From: Halomonas halophila
Lineage (GTDB): Bacteria > Pseudomonadota > Gammaproteobacteria > Pseudomonadales > Halomonadaceae
Length of the DNA: 12,951 nt
NCBI GenBank assembly: GCA_002433675.1
Contig: DJIP01000318.1
Span: forward strand, 1 to 12,951
Direction of reading: 5' to 3'
Shown: in pieces, positions 1 to 5,697 of the stretch
Numbering within the stretch: the first letter of the stretch is position 1
Layout of the letters: the number at the start of each line of letters is the position of its first letter
Translations under genes and position numbers: made by a program
The notes under the pieces: model-generated
Databases searched by the model: none
The model's input: only the letters and a program-made list of their open reading frames with translations
What the model was told of the DNA's origin: nothing

Positions 1-407
1 CGCAGATAGGCCAGCGCCGGTTCCACGGCGGTGAAGGTGCTGTAGTCGGCGGTGGGAATGGCGTGGCGGGCCAGAAAGTCCTTGGTAAAGGACTTGGACC
101 CCTCGAGTTGAGCAGCGCCCTGGGTCGGGCCGAAGATCGCAAGCCCGGCATCACGAAAACGATCCACCACTCCCTCGACCAGGGGCGCCTCGGGGCCGAC
201 GATGGTCAGGCCGATACTCTCGCGCTGGGCAAAGTCCACCAGCCCGTCAAGATCGGATACCGCGATATCGACGTTGGTCAGTCCCGCCTCCCGTGCGGTG
301 CCGGCATTGCCTGGCGCCACGAAGACCGAGGAGACACTGGACGACTGGGCGACCTTCCAGGCCAGGGCATGTTCGCGGCCACCGCCGCCGATGATCAGGA
401 CCTTCAT
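1..407 (-). CDS. purD: phosphoribosylamine--glycine ligase (GARS), 5' part
   Basis: Cytoplasmic purine-biosynthesis enzyme that joins 5-phosphoribosylamine to glycine using ATP, giving GAR. Only the first 135 codons are present; the gene runs off the left edge of the window. Translating the minus strand from the ATG at 407 gives a start MKVLIIGGGGREHALAW, the typical glycine-rich N-terminus of GARS, followed by the family motif IVGPEAPLVEG near residues 75-85 and FGPTQGAAQLEGSKSFTKDF near 97-116, all diagnostic of PurD. The reading frame is open to the edge. A purine-rich AAAGG lies somewhat far upstream of the ATG. The downstream neighbour of the family in proteobacteria is often purH, but that would lie outside the window. 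phaR lies 122 bp upstream on the same strand, so an independent promoter is likely; I see a possible -10 (CATAAT, minus strand, around 445-450) but no convincing -35. Identification is firm. Confidence 0.95.
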   Translation of the reverse strand, partial: MKVLIIGGGGREHALAWKVAQSSSVSSVFVAPGNAGTAREAGLTNVDIAVSDLDGLVDFAQRESIGLTIVGPEAPLVEGVVDRFRDAGLAIFGPTQGAAQLEGSKSFTKDFLARHAIPTADYSTFTAVEPALAYL

Positions 408-529
408 CCGCTCAACTACCTTTCGAGTACCAAATGAAGCGGCATTATGGCAGAAAAAGACCGCCCTCGCCCTCCTGGCCTCTCTCCCTCACTCCGGGCC
501 TCTCTCCATCAGAGTCGAGTGTGCGCGGG

Positions 530-1003
530 TCAGGAGGAACGCTCGTCGTCGTCCTTGGTGGTACCGCCCTGGCTGGTCCCGCCCTGGCTGATGGTGTTCT
601 GCCAGAAACGCATGTTTTCCTCGGCCAGCTCGCGCATCAGCTCCATCGGCGAGTGGCGCATGGCCTGCTGCCACTGATCCTGCATCTTCTTCTGCTGCTC
701 CATCATCAGCCGCGTGCCTTGTTCCAGATAGCGCGCCAGGGGCAGCGGCTGGGACATGGCGTACACCCGAATCAGCTGTTGCAGCAGGTCATTGGAGAAC
801 ACCTCGGCGTCGCTGTCGGCCTGCTCCTGCTCGATGATGATCGACAGCAGAATGGTACGCGTCAGGTCCTCGCCGCTCTTGGCATCTTCCACACGGAAAG
901 GCACTTCCTCGAGAATCAGGGTTCGCAGATCCTCGAGCGTTACATAGCGGCTCTGTTCGGTATCATAGAGCCGGCGATTGGCATACTTGCGAATCACGCG
1001 CAC
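530..1003 (-). CDS. phaR: polyhydroxyalkanoate synthesis repressor PhaR
   Basis: DNA- and PHA-binding regulator that represses phasin and its own gene until PHA granules form and titrate it. The 157-residue product begins MRVIRKYANRRLYDTEQSRY, the near-invariant N-terminal DNA-binding domain of the family (about residues 1-60), followed by the PHA-accumulation domain (about 65-105, with the FSNDLLQQLIRVY region) and a helical Gln/Met-rich stretch, MMEQQKKMQDQWQQAM. The tail is hydrophilic and acidic (KDDDERSS). I chose the GTG at 1003 because AAAGGAG lies 7 nt before it and because family members begin at this point; an in-frame upstream extension to 1099 has no family similarity and lacks a comparable ribosome site. 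It is divergent from the rsmE-like gene with a 119-bp gap that contains a candidate PhaR site. No PHA synthase or phasin gene is in the window, so this is a stand-alone regulator locus here. Confidence 0.93.
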   Translation of the reverse strand: MRVIRKYANRRLYDTEQSRYVTLEDLRTLILEEVPFRVEDAKSGEDLTRTILLSIIIEQEQADSDAEVFSNDLLQQLIRVYAMSQPLPLARYLEQGTRLMMEQQKKMQDQWQQAMRHSPMELMRELAEENMRFWQNTISQGGTSQGGTTKDDDERSS

Positions 1004-1010
1004 GGCGCTG

Positions 1011-1017
1011 CTCCTTT
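1011..1017 (-). promoter_or_regulatory. Shine-Dalgarno site deciding the phaR GTG start
   Basis: On the minus strand this reads AAAGGAG, 7 nt before the GTG at 1003. It is the reason for preferring a GTG start over the longer in-frame ORF that opens at 1099. The position is seen directly in the sequence; its use as a ribosome site is inferred. Confidence 0.8.
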
Positions 1018-1037
1018 GTTCGTGGGAAGCCCCGGGA

Positions 1038-1049
1038 CTGCAGCTGCAG
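1038..1049. promoter_or_regulatory. candidate PhaR operator (CTGC-N4-GCAG)
   Basis: A perfect 12-bp palindrome, CTGCAGCTGCAG, sits 35 bp upstream of the phaR start codon in the phaR/rsmE divergent region. It fits the TGC-rich CTGC-N3/4-GCAG pattern that I recall being reported for PhaR of Paracoccus and Rhodobacter. Autoregulation of phaR is established in those organisms; that this particular palindrome is the operator is inference. It could equally be a chance PstI-type palindrome in GC-rich DNA. Its placement could also affect the divergent methyltransferase gene. Confidence 0.5.
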
Positions 1050-1122
1050 ATCCTCGGCTTCGTTCGCATCCATTTTGCACCGCGACACGGCCCTTGCAAG
1101 ACAAACCGGTATTCGAGGTTCC

Positions 1123-1836
1123 ATGAATCTGATACTTCTCACCCGGAACGACGTCGATGACGCCGGGTTGGCACGGGTCCGCGACCCCCGCCGTCTGGCC
1201 CACCTGCGCCAGGTCCACCGCGCCCGACAGGGTGACGTGATGACCCTGGGGCTGGAGAACGGCCCGCTGGGCCGCGGTCAGCTCGTGTCGCTGACCGACG
1301 ATGAGGCCTGCTTCGACGTTTCCGGGCTCGATCAGGCACCGCCCTCGGCGCTGCCGGTGCACCTGGTGCTGGCGCTGCCTCGCCCCCGCATGCTGGCAAG
1401 AAGCATAGAGCATGCCACCGCACTGGGCGTGAAGCGCATCACGTTGCTGCATAGCCGCAGGGTGGAGAAGAGCTACTGGCAGTCCCCCGAGCTCGATCCC
1501 GCCAAGATCCACCAGCACCTGGTACTTGGCCTGGAGCAGGCTCGCGATACCGCACTGCCGGTGGTGGACACGGCGCGGGGCTTTCGGCCCTTCGTCGAGG
1601 ACCGCCTGCCGTCCTTGCTAGAAGGACGGCGGGGCCTGTTGGCGCACCCCGGGATGGCGAATGCCTGCCCTCGTGGCCTGACCGAGTCAGTGACTCTGCT
1701 GGTCGGCCCCGAGGGCGGCTTCATCGAATGGGAGGTGGAGCAGATGATGGCGGCAGGCTGCGAGGGCATCCACCTGGGCGAGCGCATCCTGCGGGTAGAA
1801 ACCGCGGTGACCGCGCTGCTGGCCAGGCTGTTCTAG
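1123..1836 (+). CDS. rsmE: RsmE-family 16S rRNA m3U1498 methyltransferase (divergent form)
   Basis: SPOUT-superfamily, SAM-dependent methyltransferase; the named family member methylates N3 of U1498 in 16S rRNA. The 237-residue product is close to the usual length (about 240). The C-terminal trefoil-knot signature is complete: LVGPEGGF at residues 193-200 and HLGERILRVETAVTAL at 217-232. The N-terminal part (about 1-70) corresponds to the PUA-like domain. The ATG at 1123 starts MNLILLTRND; a longer in-frame ORF from 1075 adds 16 residues that do not look like the family, and a GAGG lies 4 nt before the chosen ATG. The middle segment (HSRRVEKSYWQSPELDP, 110-126) differs clearly from E. coli RsmE and matches a subgroup I remember as a second RsmE-like paralog in several gammaproteobacteria. 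The rRNA target is therefore less certain than the fold. It also lacks the gshB neighbour usual for rsmE. It is convergent with the protease gene downstream (27-bp gap, no clear terminator). Confidence 0.85.
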   Translation: MNLILLTRNDVDDAGLARVRDPRRLAHLRQVHRARQGDVMTLGLENGPLGRGQLVSLTDDEACFDVSGLDQAPPSALPVHLVLALPRPRMLARSIEHATALGVKRITLLHSRRVEKSYWQSPELDPAKIHQHLVLGLEQARDTALPVVDTARGFRPFVEDRLPSLLEGRRGLLAHPGMANACPRGLTESVTLLVGPEGGFIEWEVEQMMAAGCEGIHLGERILRVETAVTALLARLF

Positions 1837-1863
1837 ACCACGCCGACGCGACGCTGTGACGGC

Positions 1864-2484
1864 TCAGCTTTCGCTGTCGTCATCATCGGTGTCGTCGTCC
1901 TTGTTGGTGCCGAACTCGCCTTCACCCTCGTGCTCGATGACCGCAGAGTTCTCGTCGCAACTCGGCTCGATCAGGAAGGTCTCGCGCACGTCCAGCAGAC
2001 CGAGTTCACCGATGGTGCGGCGGCCCAGCAGCATCGGGTAGTTCATTTCTTCCCGGTTGCGCAGGCTAAACTGCTCCTCGTGGATAGTGTCCCCCATGCA
2101 CACCTCCATCAATATCACCAGTCGCTCGTCGCGACCGCCGGCACCACGCACCGTCATGTCACGATAGAGCGGGCGCTCGAGTTGCTTCTTGAAGGTCTCG
2201 CCGGTCTCTTCGTCCTCGAGCTCAAGGGAAAAGCGCACCCAAGGCTCGCCGTCCTTGTCGAAACGTTCGATTTCGCGGGCATCCAGCGAAGACGTCAGGG
2301 CGCCACTGTCGAGCTTTGCCTTCACTTCGACGTCCCAGGGCTCCAGGGTCGCCATCTCGACCCAGCCAAAGACGTCGGGGCCGTCATCGGCCATGGCGCC
2401 GCCGGCCGGCGCCATGCACAGGGGTAGCGCCGCCAGCGCCATCAGCCGGGCGGGGCCCGACAGCCATCGATTCCAGAGAGTCAT
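1864..2484 (-). CDS. secreted retropepsin-like protease, 'ATP-dependent zinc protease' family
   Basis: 206 residues. An N-terminal hydrophobic segment (about 12-32) ends in A-M-A before DDGPD, a good signal peptide, so the mature protein is probably periplasmic. The core matches the PF05618-type family (COG4067, relatives of RimB): GWVE near 40, KAKLDSGALTSSLDA at 56-69 with the aspartic-protease-like D59-S60-G61, and YPMLLGRRTI at 149-158. The family name 'ATP-dependent zinc protease' is historical; the fold is retropepsin-like and activity is shown for few members. The C-terminus is extremely acidic (EGEGE, then DDDTDDDDSES), a halophile-like tail. The start at 2484 gives a complete signal peptide, although the ribosome site is weak. 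It lies 97 bp downstream of the lytic transglycosylase gene on the same strand and may be co-transcribed, with a GC-rich hairpin between them. The substrate is unknown; a cell-envelope role is inferred from the export signal and the neighbour. Confidence 0.85.
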   Translation of the reverse strand: MTLWNRWLSGPARLMALAALPLCMAPAGGAMADDGPDVFGWVEMATLEPWDVEVKAKLDSGALTSSLDAREIERFDKDGEPWVRFSLELEDEETGETFKKQLERPLYRDMTVRGAGGRDERLVILMEVCMGDTIHEEQFSLRNREEMNYPMLLGRRTIGELGLLDVRETFLIEPSCDENSAVIEHEGEGEFGTNKDDDTDDDDSES

Positions 2485-2531
2485 CGTGCCATTTCCATGT
2501 GGAGGGCGTCCCGCCGGACGCCGATACGTCA

Positions 2532-2551
2532 GACCCCCGAGACCGGGGGTC
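2532..2551. repeat. GC-rich hairpin between transglycosylase and protease genes
   Basis: A perfect 7-bp inverted repeat, GACCCCC and GGGGGTC, with a 6-nt loop lies in the 97-bp gap between the two minus-strand genes. There is no T-run after it on either strand, so it is not a textbook intrinsic terminator. It might be an attenuating or mRNA-stabilising stem. The structure is seen; a role is only inferred. Confidence 0.45.
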
Positions 2552-2581
2552 GCCTTGGTTGCCTGGGGCCTGATTGCTTAC

Positions 2582-3886
2582 TCAGGGGCGTAGGCGTTCG
2601 AGCAGGTTAAGCGTAGCGAAACCGTCGGGCACCAGGCCCTGGTCGCGCTGCCAGGCGCGCAGCCCTGCCCGGGTATTGGGACCCATGATGCCGTCCGGGG
2701 TTCCCACCTCGTAGCCAAGCGCCTGAAGCCGCGACTGCAGTGTCTTCACCTGGGTGCGAGAGAGCGGTTGCTCGTCACGTGGCCAGCCACCTTCGATGCC
2801 GGCGCGTCCAGCGATACGGTCGCTCAACGAGGCCACCGCCAGTGCGTAGCTGGTGGCGTTGTTGTAGCGCAGGATGGCGCGGAAGTTCGGCCCGACCAGG
2901 AAGGCGGGACCACGCGCGCCGGCCGGGGTGATCACCGACGCCTCGTCGAAGGCAGGCAGGGCGCCGCCGCCCAGCGGGCTCACCCCCTGGTCGGCCCAGG
3001 CCGAGGCGCTCTTGCGGGTATCGAGCTCGGTCTGGGCGTAGTCGAACCCGGCCGGCAGTTGCACCTCGACCCCCCAGGGCTCGCCCTGACGCCAGCCGGC
3101 ACGATCCAGGTAGTTGGCGGTGGACGCCATGACGTCGGGGATACTCGCCCAGATATCACGGCGACCGTCGCCGTCCCCGTCCTTGGCGTAGGCCACGAAA
3201 CTGGAAGGAATGAACTGGGTGTGGCCCATCGCCCCTGCCCAGGACCCCTTCATGCGCTGCGGCGTGATATCGCCGGCGTCGATGATCTCGAGCGCCGCCA
3301 TCAGCTCACCGCGGGCAAAGTCCCGGCGTCGACCGTCGTAGGCCAAGGTCGCCAGCGCCTCCAGGGTCGAGAAGTCACCGAAGTTCTGGCCGTAGTTGCT
3401 CTCGATGCCCCAGATCGCAGTGAGTACCTCGGCGGGCACACCGTAGTCGGCCTCGGCGCGGTCGGCCGCGGAGCGATTGGCGGCGAGCTTGTCACGACCC
3501 TGGGTCACCCTGGCGTTGGAGACTGCGGTATCCAGGTATTGCCAGATCGGCCGCACGAACTCGGGCTGGGAGCCGTCGAGCTCGATCACCCGGGGACGGT
3601 AGCGCAAGCCATCCAGCCCGCGCGCCAGGGTCGCTTCGCTGATGCCTTCTGCACGCGCCTGATCACGAAAGCCGGCCAGCCACTGCTCGAAGCTCTGGGG
3701 CTCGGCCGCGCCTGCGTCGCTGGCGGAGGCCGACTGACCTGGCTCCTCGCCACTGGCATTGGCGGTGACGCTTGCACCAGCACTGGCACTGGTACCGACC
3801 TCGGCATCACCGGAGGGGGCGGCGGAGGTACTCTGGCAACCGGCCAGGGTCACCACGAGAAGAGCGGGGAACAAACGAGTCAGCAT
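2582..3886 (-). CDS. MltB-family lytic murein transglycosylase, lipoprotein, with C-terminal peptidoglycan-binding domain
   Basis: Cleaves the MurNAc-GlcNAc bond of peptidoglycan, forming 1,6-anhydro-MurNAc. 434 residues. The lipoprotein signal ends in L-A-G-C17 with Q18-S19 after the cysteine, so outer-membrane sorting is expected. A low-complexity Ala/Ser/Glu linker covers about 20-64. The SLT_2 catalytic domain spans about 65-365, with the catalytic glutamate E162 in WGIESNYG and the GHTQFIPSSF motif at 221-230. An EF-hand-like loop, DGDGDGRRD, at 236-244 is comparable to the Ca2+ loop of E. coli Slt35/MltB. A PG_binding_1 domain (about 376-432, SRTQVKTLQSRLQALG to TLNLLERL) closes the protein. 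The ATG at 3886 starts right at the signal peptide and has AAGGA 10 nt before it; an upstream in-frame TTG at 3910 is less likely. The gene sits 188 bp downstream of the cryptochrome gene; I see no functional link between them. Confidence 0.93.
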   Translation of the reverse strand: MLTRLFPALLVVTLAGCQSTSAAPSGDAEVGTSASAGASVTANASGEEPGQSASASDAGAAEPQSFEQWLAGFRDQARAEGISEATLARGLDGLRYRPRVIELDGSQPEFVRPIWQYLDTAVSNARVTQGRDKLAANRSAADRAEADYGVPAEVLTAIWGIESNYGQNFGDFSTLEALATLAYDGRRRDFARGELMAALEIIDAGDITPQRMKGSWAGAMGHTQFIPSSFVAYAKDGDGDGRRDIWASIPDVMASTANYLDRAGWRQGEPWGVEVQLPAGFDYAQTELDTRKSASAWADQGVSPLGGGALPAFDEASVITPAGARGPAFLVGPNFRAILRYNNATSYALAVASLSDRIAGRAGIEGGWPRDEQPLSRTQVKTLQSRLQALGYEVGTPDGIMGPNTRAGLRAWQRDQGLVPDGFATLNLLERLRP

Positions 3887-4074
3887 GATGAAGCAATCCT
3901 TGGCGATCAATATGCGGGCATGATGACCCAGGACCCGCCGTCATGCCAGATAGGCAAGACGCCAGAGCATCGCAAGATCCAGCACTACTACCACTTGGGT
4001 GAGCACCGCCCGCAGGGGCTGGCGACGTCATACGTGCGGTCGAACGTCGTGGTAAACAGCACCTTGCCGCTCCT

Positions 4075-5376
4075 TCAAGGCCTCGGCGCCTCGCAACAAG
4101 ACGGCAACAGCGTCACCTCCTTCCAGTGGCGGATATAGCGTTCAGCGGGGTCGTAGCGCCGGGTCTGTTCGTCGATATCGAAGATCCTCGGCCTGGCGTT
4201 GCGGCCTACGCCTGCGATGTACTTCCAGTTGCCCCAGTTGCTGGCGACGTCATGGTCGATCAGGCAGCGTTCGAACCAGGCGGCGCCGTGACGCCAGTCC
4301 TCACCGAGATCGTGCACCAGATAGCTGGCGACGAGCTGTCGCGCTCGATTGGAGAGCCAGCCGCTGATCGTCAGCTCACGCATCGCCGCATCGATCAGCG
4401 GCTGCCCGGTAGCGCCCAGGCGCCAGCACTCGAATGCACGCCCCGGCGATGGAGGGGGATCGCCGAACAGCGACCGCCCCTCCTGGCGTGCCGCCCAATG
4501 GAAGTACTCGCGCCACAACAACTCGTGATAGAAGTGGCGAGATGATGCGTTGGCGCCCCGCTTGTCTTCCCATTCTCGCAGCGCTTCGAGGACCTGGGTC
4601 GCCGACACACAGCCAAGCGCCAGCCAGGGCGATAGACGGGATGAAAAGCCAGCCCCCATCAAACCATTGCGCGTCTGCTGATAGGTCGCCAGCAAATCGC
4701 CCCCCCACACGATGTCGTCGAGGCGCTGCCAGGCGGGCGCCTCACCGCCGACAAAGGCAAGCCCGGCGCTATCGGGCGCGTCGTTCAAGGCCTCGGCCTC
4801 GCGCGACAATCGCTGCAACGAAGGCAGCCCGCGCGGTGCCCGCTCCGGCCACGCCGGCTGCGTTACCGGGGCCGGGCGGCTGTGGCTTCGAGGGGTCGAC
4901 TCTCCGAGACGACGGCGAAAAGCCGACCAGCTTGCCGGAACCTCATCCAGCGTCATCGGCAACGTCTGCGACGTCCACAGCGTGCCCGTACCACGACGCT
5001 CCAGCCGACAGTGCCTTGGCAGACGGCGTGCCAGACGCTCAAGCTGGTCGTCCCCGCCTGCTGCCTCACTGGCCACCACCCGCGTCACCTGGCACTGCTC
5101 GGCCAGCCGAGCGAGCAGCGACACCGGTTCGTCCACCGCCACCAGCAGGTCACTACCCTTTTTCAACAGCGCCCCGCGCAACTCCTTGAGACATTGCCAC
5201 AGAAAGCGCAGCCGACGAGCACCGATGCCGACCACACCGCCTGTCGATGAGCCCTCGAGCAGGGTCTCGTCGATCACGAACACCACAAGACGCTCGCTGA
5301 CCGAAGGCGCGACTTCCAGCAAGGGGTTGTCGGCCAGCCGCAGCTCCCCTCGCAACCACACCAACTCTGTTTCCAT
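4075..5376 (-). CDS. DASH-family cryptochrome / deoxyribodipyrimidine photolyase
   Basis: Blue-light flavoprotein; DASH cryptochromes repair cyclobutane pyrimidine dimers, chiefly in single-stranded or looped DNA. 433 residues, the usual bacterial length. The N-terminal photolyase alpha/beta domain (about 3-125) starts TELVWLRGELRLADNPLL. The FAD-binding domain carries TYQQTRNGLMGAGFSSRLSP (231-250), LLWREYFHW (286-294), the TISGWLSNRARQLVASYLV stretch (336-354) and DVASNWGNWKYIAGVGRNAR (376-395). The SNWGNW-Y-AGVG-N-R segment and the YDP--RYIRHW end are characteristic of the DASH branch rather than CPD class I enzymes. The ATG at 5376 has GGGAG 6 nt upstream. A strong AT-rich promoter with a TTGTACAT/ATGTACAA inverted repeat lies about 100-130 bp upstream, suggesting regulated, probably light-linked, expression. 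The enzyme could alternatively act mainly as a photoreceptor; sequence alone cannot decide. Confidence 0.92.
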   Translation of the reverse strand: METELVWLRGELRLADNPLLEVAPSVSERLVVFVIDETLLEGSSTGGVVGIGARRLRFLWQCLKELRGALLKKGSDLLVAVDEPVSLLARLAEQCQVTRVVASEAAGGDDQLERLARRLPRHCRLERRGTGTLWTSQTLPMTLDEVPASWSAFRRRLGESTPRSHSRPAPVTQPAWPERAPRGLPSLQRLSREAEALNDAPDSAGLAFVGGEAPAWQRLDDIVWGGDLLATYQQTRNGLMGAGFSSRLSPWLALGCVSATQVLEALREWEDKRGANASSRHFYHELLWREYFHWAARQEGRSLFGDPPPSPGRAFECWRLGATGQPLIDAAMRELTISGWLSNRARQLVASYLVHDLGEDWRHGAAWFERCLIDHDVASNWGNWKYIAGVGRNARPRIFDIDEQTRRYDPAERYIRHWKEVTLLPSCCEAPRP

Positions 5377-5474
5377 ATCACGCTCCCGACAGGCCTGACG
5401 ATTCGCGGCATGCTCCCCACAAGCACAGATCGTGCGCTACCGACGGATGCATGGCCTCTACTGCATAGCGATAA

Positions 5475-5503
5475 TATATAGAATTTGTACATTATATGTA
5501 CAA
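5475..5503 (-). promoter_or_regulatory. predicted promoter of the cryptochrome gene
   Basis: On the minus strand a -35-like TTGTAC (5498-5503) is followed, after exactly 17 bp, by a -10 TATATA (5475-5480). This predicts transcription starting near 5468 and a leader of about 90 nt before the ATG at 5376. The elements are seen directly; promoter activity is inferred. The -35 and spacer coincide with the TTGTACA inverted repeat, so a bound protein would be expected to block or remodel this promoter. Confidence 0.65.
5485..5503. promoter_or_regulatory. TTGTACAT-N3-ATGTACAA operator candidate
   Basis: An exact 8-bp inverted repeat with a 3-bp centre overlaps the -35 element and spacer of the predicted cryptochrome promoter. 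The same TTGTACA core recurs at 12810-12817 before a second photolyase-family gene. Operators with TGTACA cores over -35 regions are, as I recall, typical of MerR-family photoregulators of the LitR/CarH type; the assignment of the regulator is inference, since no such gene is in the window. Confidence 0.6.
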
Positions 5504-5586
5504 CTTTAAAGATGCGGACGGCTATCACGTTGAATCCGCACGGGGCAGCGATCCGTCCATCTTTCGGGTAAAGTGGGTCGGCGCTT

Positions 5587-5611
5587 CAGGGTGAGCTGAT
5601 CAGCACCCCTG
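5587..5611. repeat. imperfect inverted repeat upstream of mrpA
   Basis: CAGGGTG (5587-5593) pairs with CACCCCTG (5604-5611) with one bulged C; the loop region contains the palindrome GCTGATCAGC. It lies about 90 bp upstream of the mrpA start and could form a leader hairpin or be a protein site. Only the symmetry is seen; a function is not supported further. Confidence 0.3.
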
Positions 5612-5697
5612 GCGGTAGGCCAAGGCATTGTGAGGGCACGTGTTTTCAGACCATCGCGGCGCTCACCACGTTCAAGGACAGGCAGGATGACCGACAG

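Larger units (their letters stand above)
5377..5697. other. divergent intergenic region between cryptochrome gene and mrp operon
   Basis: This 321-bp gap holds no credible gene. Its centre (about 5468-5512) is an AT-rich island in GC-rich surroundings and carries the predicted cryptochrome promoter and operator. The right half is the upstream region of mrpA: I found no convincing -35/-10 pair there (TTGAAT at 5530 and TAAAGT at 5569 are wrongly spaced). It contains an imperfect inverted repeat at 5587-5611 and a four-codon ORF that overlaps the mrpA start codon. Confidence 0.7.

Noticed and set aside
477..507. Direct repeat GGCCTCTCTCC at 477-487 and 497-507
   Set aside because: Two short copies in a low-complexity pyrimidine-rich region; no array or mobile-element context.
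455..520. Possible phaR terminator: purine-rich stretch followed by TTTTT on the minus strand (456-460)
   Set aside because: The stretch before the T-run is purine-rich and cannot form a stable stem; only the T-run fits a terminator.
434..1126. Plus-strand ORF of 230 codons over phaR
   Set aside because: Antisense shadow of phaR; composition is that of reverse-complement GC-rich codons and it has no recognisable domain.
3887..4074. Small gene or RNA in the gap between transglycosylase and cryptochrome genes
   Set aside because: Short ORFs there lack ribosome sites and family features; no tRNA-like folding or strong hairpin with T-run was seen.
2768..4138. Plus-strand ORF of 456 codons over the transglycosylase gene
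   Set aside because: Antisense shadow of a well-identified gene; length is due to high GC and few stops. The minus-strand protein has a full set of motifs.
5530..5574. sigma-70 promoter for mrpA from TTGAAT (5530) and TAAAGT (5569)
   Set aside because: The spacing of 33 bp is far too long, and no matching partner hexamer is found for either element.
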